Source: Actinomycetales bacterium Ga0077552
GTDB taxonomy: Bacteria > Actinomycetota > Actinomycetes > Actinomycetales > Microbacteriaceae
Length of the DNA stretch: 32,502 bases
Direction of reading: 5' to 3'
Assembly: GCA_001464255.1 (NCBI GenBank)
Contig: LNFD01000238.1
Location: 1-32,502, forward strand
Position numbers and translations under genes: made by a program. The notes under the pieces are model-generated. The model ran no database searches and had not been told where the DNA came from. It worked only from the letters and a program-made list of their open reading frames with translations. Below, in pieces: positions 1 through 7,229 of this stretch (position 1 is the first letter of the stretch; each line of letters starts with the position of its first letter).

Positions 1-433
1 GGCGGCGCAGGAGCTCGTCGAGGCGGGCGACCCGTGAGCCCGTGAAGCGCTCGACCGCGTCGCGGCCGAGCCACCGCCCGAGCGCGAACGCCGCCGCCGC
101 GCCCAGGAGCGCGCCCACGTAGACGAGCACGAGCGCGAGCCCGAAGCCGAAGACGAGCCCCGCCGCGACCGACAGCACGTTCTTCGGGGCGGGGGTCAGC
201 GTGATGGCGGCGTACAGCAGCGCGAAGACGATCGCGCCGGACCAACCGAGCCCCGCGACGGTCTCGCGCACCTGCTCGAGGGAGGGCAACGGCACGAGCA
301 GCCCAACCGCAACGGCGACGGCGACGAATACCGCGAAAGCGATCGCGCGCGCGACGATCGACGACCGGCTGGCCGGAGTTCGACCGGCCGCCGTGGCGGA
401 TGCACCCGTGTCGGAATCGGGCGCATCGGTCAT
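1..433 (-). CDS. TVP38/TMEM64 (VTT domain) family membrane protein, partial
   Basis: The start codon is at 433 on the minus strand and the frame stays open to the left edge, giving the first 144 residues. After a short polar N-terminus, residues about 27-47 form a first membrane helix. The segments YAAITLTPAPKNVLSVAAG and GLVFGFGLALVLVYVGALLG, followed by an Ala-rich helix ending in GRWLGRD, match the core of the VTT (SNARE-associated Golgi/DedA) domain. Family members are integral membrane proteins, some implicated in lipid scrambling; the substrate here is unknown. There is no Shine-Dalgarno. A TAGACT box (442-447 on the minus strand) lies 8 nt before the ATG, suggesting a leaderless transcript divergent from the ABC operon. 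Confidence 0.85.
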   Translation of the reverse strand, partial: MTDAPDSDTGASATAAGRTPASRSSIVARAIAFAVFVAVAVAVGLLVPLPSLEQVRETVAGLGWSGAIVFALLYAAITLTPAPKNVLSVAAGLVFGFGLALVLVYVGALLGAAAAFALGRWLGRDAVERFTGSRVARLDELLRR

Positions 434-441
434 GGTGGGTA

Positions 442-508
442 AGTCTAAGAGTCAGCCGAATCGCGACGACCACCCGAGACGATCGACCCCGCCCCGGAAT
501 CCAAGGAG
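442..508. promoter_or_regulatory. Divergent intergenic region: leaderless -10 (minus) and SD of ABC operon (plus)
   Basis: The 79 bp between the divergent TVP38-family and binding-protein genes hold a TAGACT -10 box for the minus strand (442-447, 8 nt from the ATG at 433). For the plus strand there is an AAGGAG Shine-Dalgarno (503-508) 4 nt before the ATG at 513. The plus-strand -10 is not obvious. Confidence 0.5.
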
Positions 509-512
509 AACC

Positions 513-1754
513 ATGTCACCGCAGCACCCCGCGAGGCGCTCCGCCCTCGCCGCCACGATCGCCCTCGGCCTCGTCATCCCGCTCGCCGCGTGCTCCGCGC
601 CCGCGAGCGACGACCAGCAGTACGAGACCTGGGACGAGGTGGTCGCCGCAGCCCAGGGCCAGACCGTCAAGCTCTGGATGTACGGCGGAGACGAGCAGGG
701 CAACGCCTACGTCAACGATGTGCTCGTGCCCGCCGCGGCCGAGCTCGGTGTCACGCTCGAGCAGGTGCCGATCGCCGACACGCCCGATGCCCTCAACCGC
801 GTCCTCAGCGAGGTGCAGGCCGGCGAGACCGACGGCGAGGTCGACCTCGTGTGGGTCAACGGCAACAACTTCGGCACGGGCAAGGAGGCCGGGGCCTGGG
901 AGTGCGGGTGGACGGACATGCTGCCCAATATGGCGCTCACCGACCCCGCCGACCCGCTGCTGCTCGACGACTTCGGCACGCCCGTCGACGGGTGCGAGGT
1001 GCCCTGGCACAAGGCGCAGTTCACGTTCGTCTACAACAGCGAGACCGTCGCCGACGTGCCGAGCTCGCTCGAGGAGCTGCTCGACTGGGCCCGCGCGAAC
1101 CCCGGCCGATTCACCTACCCGGCTCCGCCGGACTTCACGGGCTCGGTGTTCGTGCGCGAAGTGCTCTACAGCGTGAGCGGCGGCTACGAGAACGTTCCGC
1201 TCGCCTTCAGCCAGGAGGCCTTCGACGAGCTCACACCCGCGCTCTACGCCGAGCTGCAGGATCTCGAGCCGAGCCTGTGGCGCGGCGGCGAGACCTACCC
1301 GCAAGACTCGAACGAGCTCAACCAGCTCTTCGCCGACGGCGAGGTCGACTTCACGATGACCTATGGCCCCGCGACGCTCACCGAGCTCGTCGCGAACGGC
1401 ACCTACCCCGCCGGCACGAAGGTGCTCACGCTCGACGAGGGAACGGTCGGCAACGCGAGCTTCCTCGGCCTCGCCTCGACCTCGGGCAGCAAGGCCGGCG
1501 CGATGGTCGTCGCCAACCTCTCGCTCTCGGCCGAGCAGCAGGCGGCCAAGGCCCAGCCCGACGTGTGGGGCCAGTTCACGGTGCTCGACCTCGACCAGCT
1601 GAGCGACGAGCAGCGTGCGCTGTTCGACGCCCTGCCCTCCTCGCCCGTCGTGCCCGCGTACGACGTGCTGAGCGAGAACGCCAACCCCGAGCTCGCGGCG
1701 GCATGGGTCACGCCGATCGACGAGGGCTGGCGCCAGCTGGTGCTCGCGCAGTAG
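513..1754 (+). CDS. ABC transporter substrate-binding lipoprotein (YnjB-like)
   Basis: This 413-aa protein starts at the ATG at 513, set by AAGGAG 4 nt upstream; the frame is open further upstream but that part is not coding-like. Residues 1-27 are a lipoprotein signal peptide with Arg near the N-terminus, a hydrophobic core and lipobox LAAC (acylated Cys27). The mature part starts with TVKLWMYGG and contains LVWVNGNNF and the DSNELNQLFADGEVDFTM segment typical of extracellular solute-binding proteins of the YnjB type. It should sit outside the membrane and deliver a ligand to the permeases encoded immediately downstream. The ligand of YnjB-type systems is not firmly established; assignments to thiamine or related compounds are speculative. 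First gene of a four-gene operon. Confidence 0.88.
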   Translation: MSPQHPARRSALAATIALGLVIPLAACSAPASDDQQYETWDEVVAAAQGQTVKLWMYGGDEQGNAYVNDVLVPAAAELGVTLEQVPIADTPDALNRVLSEVQAGETDGEVDLVWVNGNNFGTGKEAGAWECGWTDMLPNMALTDPADPLLLDDFGTPVDGCEVPWHKAQFTFVYNSETVADVPSSLEELLDWARANPGRFTYPAPPDFTGSVFVREVLYSVSGGYENVPLAFSQEAFDELTPALYAELQDLEPSLWRGGETYPQDSNELNQLFADGEVDFTMTYGPATLTELVANGTYPAGTKVLTLDEGTVGNASFLGLASTSGSKAGAMVVANLSLSAEQQAAKAQPDVWGQFTVLDLDQLSDEQRALFDALPSSPVVPAYDVLSENANPELAAAWVTPIDEGWRQLVLAQ

Positions 1755-2647
1755 GGCCGAGCACCATCGTCGCCATCGACTCCCTGACGCCGGGGGCCCG
1801 CGCCGCGGGCTCCCGGCGCTGGGTGTCGGTCGCGCTCGTCGCCCCCGCCGTCGCGATCGCCGCCTTCGTCGTCGTGGGCGGCATCGGCATGTCGCTCGTG
1901 CAAAGCCTGGGGCTGCTGCCCCTCGTCGGCGTTCCGAGCCTCAGCCTCGACGCCTACCTCGCCAACGGCGACGAGCTGCTGACGGGCCTCGGGCTGTCGC
2001 TGGGCATCGCCACCGCATCCACCGTGCTCTCGTGCGTCATCGGCCTCACGGCGGCCGTCGTGATCACGCAGGGGCGCATCACCGGCCGGCTCGTCGCCGC
2101 GCTCAGCGCCCTCACGATCCCCGTGCCGCACCTCATCGGCGCCGCCGCCGTCGGCCTCCTGATCTCCGACGCGGGCGTGCTGCCCCGGATGCTCGGCATC
2201 GACGGCACCGACTGGCCCGACCTCGTCGGCGGGCCCTGGTGGGTCGCGGTGGTGCTCGAGTACACCTGGAAGGAGTCGGCGTTCGTCGCCCTCGTCGTCG
2301 CGGGCGTGCTCGCCTCGCGCGTCGCGCGCTACGACGAGACCGCCGCCCTGCTCGGCGCTTCGCGCGCCCGCCGGCTGCGCCACGTCGTCATCCCGCTCGC
2401 GACCCCCGCCGTCATCGTGAGCGCCATCATCATCTTCGTCTACACCTTCGGCTCGTACGAGGTCGCCTGGCTGCTCGGCCGGCCGTACCCGGAGCCCCTG
2501 CCCGTGCTCGCCTTCCGGCTCTTCGACGCCATCTCGCTCACCTCGCGGCCCGAGGCCGCCGCCGTCGCCGTCATCACGACGGCCGTCTCGCTCGTCGTCG
2601 TCGCGCTCGGCATGGCCCTGCTGCGGCGCACGCCGCTGTGGAGGTGA
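1703..2647 (+). CDS. ABC transporter permease 1 (YnjC N-half-like)
   Basis: This is an integral membrane permease with about six helices and a classic EAA loop (ETAALLGASRARRLRHVVIP) that docks the ATPase. It pairs with the second permease; E. coli YnjC carries both halves in one chain. The start is uncertain. Codons from about 1757 onward are all GC3 and look coding, yet the only ATG upstream is 1703, which overlaps the binding-protein gene by 52 bp in another frame and has no clear Shine-Dalgarno. The next candidate, GTG 1823, would cut off the coding-like N-terminus and sits at the edge of the first helix. I used 1703; the true start may be in between at a non-standard codon. The end at 2647 is firm. 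Confidence 0.82.
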   Translation: MGHADRRGLAPAGARAVGPSTIVAIDSLTPGARAAGSRRWVSVALVAPAVAIAAFVVVGGIGMSLVQSLGLLPLVGVPSLSLDAYLANGDELLTGLGLSLGIATASTVLSCVIGLTAAVVITQGRITGRLVAALSALTIPVPHLIGAAAVGLLISDAGVLPRMLGIDGTDWPDLVGGPWWVAVVLEYTWKESAFVALVVAGVLASRVARYDETAALLGASRARRLRHVVIPLATPAVIVSAIIIFVYTFGSYEVAWLLGRPYPEPLPVLAFRLFDAISLTSRPEAAAVAVITTAVSLVVVALGMALLRRTPLWR

Positions 2648-2654
2648 CGCGGCG

Positions 2655-3563
2655 ATGGCCATGATGATCCCCTACGGCGAGCGCGTCACGCCCGACGACC
2701 GCACGGTCGCGGCGCGCCCGCTCATGCGCCCGCGGCCCGCCGGCCGCACCCTGCGCATCGTCGTGGCGAGCCTGCTCGCCGCGTGGTTCGCGCTGCCCCT
2801 CGTGCCCCTGCTGCTGTGGTCGGTCGCGAACCGCTGGTCGGCACCCGCCGCGCTGCCGACCGAGTGGGGACTCGACGGGCTCGCCTCGGCCGTCACGGCG
2901 GGGGCGGTGCCCGCCTTCGGGCGATCCCTGCTGCTCGGCCTCGTCGTCGCGGCCGTCGCCACACCGCTCGGGGCCATGGCCGCCCGGGCGCTGGCCCGGG
3001 GTGCCGTGCCGGCACCGCGGCTCGTGAGCGGCATCCTGCTCGCCCCCCTCGCCCTCCCGGCCTTCGTCGCCGTCATGGGGCTCACGATCGTGCTGCTGCG
3101 CGCCCGGGTGCCGGGGCTCATCGGCGTCGTGATCCTGCTCGTCGCGGCCGCCCTGCCGTACACCGTCTACACGATGCGCGTCGCCTACGCGGCCCACGAC
3201 CTGGCGTACGAGGAGGAGGCGCGCACCCTCGGGGCGTCGCGCGTGCACGTGCTGTGGCGCGTGCACCTGCCCCTCGTGGCCCCCGGGCTCGCGCGCGCGG
3301 CGTTCCTCGCCTTCCTCGTCGGCTGGAGCGACTACGTCGTCACCGTGCTCGTGGGCGGCGGCACGATCGTGACGCTGCCGCTGCTCGTCGCCTCCTTCGC
3401 CGGCGGCGTGGGCAACGACGCCATCGTCGCGGTGCTCTCGCTCAGCGCCATCGTGCCGCCGCTCGTGCTGCTGCTCGGCCTGGGCCGCTTCGGCCGCCGC
3501 TACCCCACCGCCCGCTACCTCACCGGCCCCACGGCCAGTCGTTCCCCGAAAGGTGCCCCGTGA
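2655..3563 (+). CDS. ABC transporter permease 2 (YnjC C-half-like)
   Basis: This 302-aa membrane protein begins 7 nt after the first permease ends. ATG 2655 is used; in-frame ATGs at 2661 and 2664 are possible. About six hydrophobic helices are visible, the first at about residues 33-56. The EAA loop reads YEEEARTLGASRVHVLWRVH, as expected for a binding-protein-dependent transport permease. It forms the membrane channel together with permease 1. The C-terminus is a short positively charged tail. Its stop overlaps the GTG start of the ATPase (GTGA at 3560-3563), so the two are probably translationally coupled. Confidence 0.88.
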   Translation: MAMMIPYGERVTPDDRTVAARPLMRPRPAGRTLRIVVASLLAAWFALPLVPLLLWSVANRWSAPAALPTEWGLDGLASAVTAGAVPAFGRSLLLGLVVAAVATPLGAMAARALARGAVPAPRLVSGILLAPLALPAFVAVMGLTIVLLRARVPGLIGVVILLVAAALPYTVYTMRVAYAAHDLAYEEEARTLGASRVHVLWRVHLPLVAPGLARAAFLAFLVGWSDYVVTVLVGGGTIVTLPLLVASFAGGVGNDAIVAVLSLSAIVPPLVLLLGLGRFGRRYPTARYLTGPTASRSPKGAP

Positions 3564-4627
3564 GCGCCAGCCTCGCCCTCGACTCGCTGACGAAGGTCTT
3601 CGACGGTGCTGCCGCGCCCGCGCTCGACGGCGTCTCGCTCACCGTCGATGCGGGCGAGTGCCTCGCCATCCTGGGCCCTTCGGGCTCGGGCAAGAGCTCG
3701 GTGCTGCGCGCGATCGCGGGGCTCGACGCGCCCACGGCGGGGCGCATCCTCGTCGACGGCGCCGATGTCGCGGGTGTCGCCCCCGAGCGTCGCGGCATGG
3801 CCATGGTCTTCCAGCGACCCCTGCTCTTCCCGCACCTGAGCGTTCTCGACAACGTCGCGTTCGCGGCGACCGTCGCCGGGCAGCCGAAGCGCGAGGCACG
3901 GGCCGACGCCCGGCAGTTCCTCGAGCTCGTGCAGCTCGAGGGCTTCGGCGAGCGCCCGGTCACCGCGCTCTCGGGCGGACAGGAGCAGCGCGTCGCCATC
4001 GCGCGCGCCCTCGCCGCGCGCCCGCGCGTGCTGCTGCTCGACGAGCCGTTCAGCGCGCTCGACCCCGAGCTGCGCACCGACATGCACGCGCTGCTGCGCC
4101 AGATCCGGCAGCAGCTCAACCCGACGATCGTCATGGTCACGCACGACCGCGACGAGGCCGCCGTCGTCGCCGACCGGGTCGCCCTGCTGAGCGCGGGGCG
4201 CCTGCTGCAGCACGACACCGTCGAGCGGCTCTACACGCGGCCCGTCGCGCTCGCGGTCGCGCGCCTCATGGGCGGCCGCATCGAACTGCCCGGCGAGGTG
4301 CGCGACGGCGTGCACCGCTCGGCGCTCGGTGACATCGCGGCGCCCGACGGCGAATCGTGGCCCGAGGGCCCCGGGATGCTCGTGGTGCGCCACGAGGCCG
4401 TGCACGTGTCGACGCTCGAGGCGGCCGTCCCCGTCGGGATGGTGGGCGTCGAGGTCGTCGTGGCCGACCGGCGGGCGCGCGGACCGCGTGCCGAGATCAC
4501 CCTGGCGAGCGGCGAGGCGATGCTCGAGGCCGAGGTGCCGGCGAGCCGGCCGCTCGTCGTGGGTCAGCGCGCGACCGCGCACATCCCGCGCTCGGCGTGC
4601 ACGGTGGTCCCGCTCGACGAGCGGTAG
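3560..4627 (+). CDS. ABC transporter ATP-binding protein with C-terminal TOBE-like extension
   Basis: This 355-aa protein starts at GTG 3560, overlapping the permease stop by 4 bp, with AAAGG upstream. It contains Walker A GPSGSGKSS (39-47), Q-loop Gln85, signature LSGGQ (137-141), Walker B LLLDEP with catalytic Glu162, and H-loop His195. Residues about 235-355 are an extra beta-rich region like the TOBE/regulatory domain of Fe(III), sulfate or polyamine importers (PotA/FbpC group). It energises import through the two permeases. The order binding protein-permease-permease-ATPase and the close spacing indicate a single operon. The extension could bind ligand or a regulatory partner, which is an inference. 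Confidence 0.9.
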   Translation: MSASLALDSLTKVFDGAAAPALDGVSLTVDAGECLAILGPSGSGKSSVLRAIAGLDAPTAGRILVDGADVAGVAPERRGMAMVFQRPLLFPHLSVLDNVAFAATVAGQPKREARADARQFLELVQLEGFGERPVTALSGGQEQRVAIARALAARPRVLLLDEPFSALDPELRTDMHALLRQIRQQLNPTIVMVTHDRDEAAVVADRVALLSAGRLLQHDTVERLYTRPVALAVARLMGGRIELPGEVRDGVHRSALGDIAAPDGESWPEGPGMLVVRHEAVHVSTLEAAVPVGMVGVEVVVADRRARGPRAEITLASGEAMLEAEVPASRPLVVGQRATAHIPRSACTVVPLDER

Positions 4628-4666
4628 GGCATCCAGCGCCCCCGCGTACCGCGCGCGCCGCGCCCG

Positions 4667-6130
4667 CTACCAGCGCGAGGCGCTGTCGGCGAGCTCGTCG
4701 ACCTTGCCGTTCGAGATGCCGGTACGGCGCTCGCCCTTGGGCTCGAGCGGCAGCAGCGTGCGCAGGCCGATGTTCTCGATCGGGTCGAGCACCGAGTGCT
4801 GCGCGCAGGCCGGCACGAGCTCACCCGTCTCCGGGTGGCTCATGGCGTACATGCACGCTCCGAGGCGCTCCTGCGTCTCCTTGAGCTTCGGGTCGTCGGC
4901 GACGATGCCCTGCTTCATCATCTCCCAGGCCGGCTTGACCTGCTCGGCGTCCATGAAGTTGTGCACGACGAAGGTCTTGAAGCTGACCTTGCCGCGCCGG
5001 GCCGCGCGCAGCAGCGCGCGCATGCCGCCGCCGCGCTTGACGATGCGCGACATCAGACCGATCATCGGCGGCAGGTCTTGCGGGTGGCTCAGCACCGCGC
5101 GCATGACCTTGATGGTGAGCGCCCAGGTGGGGATGTCGCCGAAGATCATGCCGCCGTAGTGCTTGAGGAAGCGGTCGCGCGCCGCGATGTCCTTCGGCTC
5201 GTCGGCGTCCAGCACCGAGGCGAAGCGGCCGTCGACCATGACACCCACGGTGTGGCGGTTGCAGCGCGGGTCGCCGAACTGCACGGCTTTGTGCGGCAGC
5301 TTCTGGCCCGCGCCGGCCTCGATGCGCTCCCACACGGCGTCGATCGTGACCTCTTCGAAGTTCTCCTTCCACCGGCGGTCGTCGCCGATGAAGGCCGCGG
5401 GCTGGAACGACATCATGTCGTAGGGCATCGCGAGCACGTCGCGCGTGACCTGCTCGACCTCGTCGAGGTTGGTCGGGGTCACCGTCATGTTGTGGGCGAG
5501 GTACGAGTCGACCTTGTGCTCGGCCTTGAGCTTCTCGAACATGGCCGCGAACTCTTCACGGAAGGGGTTGAGCTCGGCCTCGCTCTTGGGCCGCACGGCG
5601 CCGCGGCGCCCGCGCATGAGCGAATCGAAGTGGGCCGCGAACGAGACCTTCTTGAAGGCGGGCTTGCCCTCCTCATCGAGCACGACGTCGATCAGGTAGT
5701 CGTAGTCGAAGTCGCCGTGCGTCATCGACATCGGCTCGCGGCCGACGGCGCGCATGGCGAGCAGCGTGTCGCGGTGCGCCTTGGGCGGCAGCAGGCTCAC
5801 CTCGCCGCCGATGAGCTGCGCGTGAGCGCGCGGGCCGCGGATCTGCCGCAGCAGGGCCATCTGCTTCGTCACCTCGGTGACGGTGTGGTCGCCGTCGATG
5901 CGCACCTTGTTGGCGTCGGCCGAGTGGTAGCACGGCGAGCACGTGAGGTTGCACTTGGGGAACACCCCGTGGGTGCCCTCGCAGCCGACCGCGCACTTGC
6001 CGAGCAGCTGCTCGGGCGTCTTCGCGTGCTCCGGCAGCTCGGCCCAGCGCTTGTCGAGCGCACGGCGCGTGTCGGGGTGGATCGGGCGCGTCTGCAGCTC
6101 GAAGTCGCGAAGGGCGGTGGCGATCGACAT
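4667..6130 (-). CDS. Radical SAM protein, reaction unknown
   Basis: This 487-aa protein starts at ATG 6130, set by GAGGAG a few bases upstream; a longer open frame to 6196 has no better start. The motif CNLTCSPC (Cys60, Cys64, Cys67) is the CX3CX2C ligand set for the radical SAM [4Fe-4S] cluster, followed by Tyr as usual. Further Cys residues at 46 and 50 and in the C-terminal third (GDPRCNRH, GACMYAMSH, PACAQHS) could bind auxiliary clusters. The LIGGEVSLLPP segment corresponds to the GGEP SAM-binding motif. The enzyme should act in the cytosol. No RiPP precursor or substrate gene is seen nearby, and neither the adjacent peptidase nor the importer identifies the substrate. I do not recognise the exact subfamily. 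Confidence 0.8.
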   Translation of the reverse strand: MSIATALRDFELQTRPIHPDTRRALDKRWAELPEHAKTPEQLLGKCAVGCEGTHGVFPKCNLTCSPCYHSADANKVRIDGDHTVTEVTKQMALLRQIRGPRAHAQLIGGEVSLLPPKAHRDTLLAMRAVGREPMSMTHGDFDYDYLIDVVLDEEGKPAFKKVSFAAHFDSLMRGRRGAVRPKSEAELNPFREEFAAMFEKLKAEHKVDSYLAHNMTVTPTNLDEVEQVTRDVLAMPYDMMSFQPAAFIGDDRRWKENFEEVTIDAVWERIEAGAGQKLPHKAVQFGDPRCNRHTVGVMVDGRFASVLDADEPKDIAARDRFLKHYGGMIFGDIPTWALTIKVMRAVLSHPQDLPPMIGLMSRIVKRGGGMRALLRAARRGKVSFKTFVVHNFMDAEQVKPAWEMMKQGIVADDPKLKETQERLGACMYAMSHPETGELVPACAQHSVLDPIENIGLRTLLPLEPKGERRTGISNGKVDELADSASRW

Positions 6131-6155
6131 TGTTCTCCTCGTGCGGGTCGTCCGA

Positions 6156-6191
6156 CGACGACTCCCTGAGGAGTCGTCGAGCGTCAGTGTA
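6156..6191 (-). promoter_or_regulatory. Promoter and 5'-terminal hairpin of the radical SAM gene
   Basis: On the minus strand a -10 box TACACT (6191-6186) precedes a perfect hairpin, CGACGACTCC and GGAGTCGTCG arms (10 bp) around a 4-nt loop at 6156-6179. If transcription starts about 7 nt after the -10, the stem-loop is the very 5' end of the mRNA, about 25 nt before the Shine-Dalgarno. It could stabilise the transcript or be an operator. The -35 is weak. Confidence 0.5.
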
Positions 6192-6260
6192 AGCACGAAG
6201 TATTCGGAACGGTCGCCCTTTCCGATGGGATGCTCAGATCATGGCGAGCGTGGCGCGCGA

Positions 6261-6995
6261 CTACTGCGCGCCGTTAGCCCGCATCCACGGCACCGGGTTG
6301 ATCGTCACGCCGTCGACGCGCAGCTCGAAGTGCAGGTGCGGAGCGGTGACCACACCGGTCGCTCCGACGAGCCCGACGGGGTCGCCGACACGCACGCGGT
6401 CGCCGAGCTGCACCGGGATCGAGCCCGCCACGAGGTGGGCGTACACGCTCGTCACGAGCTGGCCATCGACGATGTGCTCGATCTCGAGGTGCGTGCCGAG
6501 CGCGGCGCCCGGATTGCCGATCATGCTCACGACGCCGTCGGCGATCGAGACGACGGTGGTGCCGTAGCCGGGGTTCCAGTCGACGCCGTTGTGCACCGTC
6601 GGGCAGGATGCGCAGGGCGCGGCCCGCAGCCCGAAGGGGCTTCCCACGGGGGCGTTGATGCCCACGGGGTAGACGAGCGGAGGTCGCTGGTCGATCGTGA
6701 AGGGCTCGCGCGCAGCGGGGCCGGGCAGCGTCGCCGCGCTGAGGGTCGCCGTCGCCGCCGCGGCCGCATCGGGCTGTGCCGGGGCGGGTATGGCATCGGG
6801 TGCGGCGAGGAAGACCTGGCTGCGCGGCTCGCGCGCCGCGCTCTCGGAGGCCGCCGCGAGGGTGGCGGAGACCGTGCTGCTGAGCATGAGCCCGAGGGCG
6901 ACGACCGTCGCCGACACGACGAGGGCCTGCTGGCGCAATCGGTGCGGATCGAGCGCCGCGGCGCGGGACAAGGAGGGATGCACGAGGTGGAGCAT
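6261..6995 (-). CDS. M23 family metallopeptidase (membrane-anchored or secreted)
   Basis: This 244-aa protein starts at ATG 6995; an in-frame GTG at 7040 has no ribosome site. Residues 22-43 are a single hydrophobic segment after a charged N-terminus, acting as signal anchor or signal peptide. An Ala/Pro-rich linker follows to about residue 100. The C-terminal domain has the LytM/M23 zinc ligands: His135 and Asp139 in HNGVDW, the YAHL motif (His187) and HLHFE (His220, His222). Such enzymes cut peptidoglycan cross-links or act as inactive activators; all catalytic residues are present, so activity is likely. It lies upstream of the radical SAM gene on the same strand, but that gene has its own promoter. 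It is preceded by a 234-bp gene-free region. Confidence 0.87.
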   Translation of the reverse strand: MLHLVHPSLSRAAALDPHRLRQQALVVSATVVALGLMLSSTVSATLAAASESAAREPRSQVFLAAPDAIPAPAQPDAAAAATATLSAATLPGPAAREPFTIDQRPPLVYPVGINAPVGSPFGLRAAPCASCPTVHNGVDWNPGYGTTVVSIADGVVSMIGNPGAALGTHLEIEHIVDGQLVTSVYAHLVAGSIPVQLGDRVRVGDPVGLVGATGVVTAPHLHFELRVDGVTINPVPWMRANGAQ

Positions 6996-7229
6996 GAGGA
7001 GAAAGACACTTCCTGGTGGCGGCCGGCAGGCCGTGGACACGGTGAGTGCACGTCATTGCGCAGTTCGATCTCGCGGCACCCCATCCGGGCACTCGGCACA
7101 AGACCAGGAGGTCGCAGCACCCTCTCCGGCGGAATCTCTCACACCGGCGGCACTCGCCCCTATCGGCTACGCAGCCAACACCCCAGCGTGACCGACGAAC
7201 CTGTGAAAGTGCTGTTCGTCTCCGAACGA
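6996..7229 (-). other. Gene-free leader region upstream of the M23 peptidase
   Basis: The 234 bp between the VIT1-type gene and the peptidase contain no convincing gene. Near the M23 start there is AGGAAG, 11 nt before the ATG. A small GTTCG-GTCT/GAGA-CGAAC hairpin (7214-7227) follows the VIT1 stop. I looked for a c-di-AMP (ydaO) riboswitch, known upstream of actinobacterial cell-wall hydrolases, and could not match its conserved core. Confidence 0.35.

Noticed and set aside
4621..4666. Terminator between the convergent ABC operon and radical SAM gene
   Set aside because: A GCGGTA/TACCGC repeat (4621-4626, 4647-4652) is present but its 20-nt loop and lack of T-run make it a poor terminator.
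4796..6169. A 457-codon plus-strand open frame opposite the radical SAM gene
   Set aside because: The minus-strand protein has intact radical SAM motifs and a Shine-Dalgarno; the plus frame is a His/Val/Arg-rich mirror of it.
6996..7229. c-di-AMP (ydaO) riboswitch before the M23 gene
   Set aside because: The expected conserved core strings could not be found on the minus strand; only the position fits.
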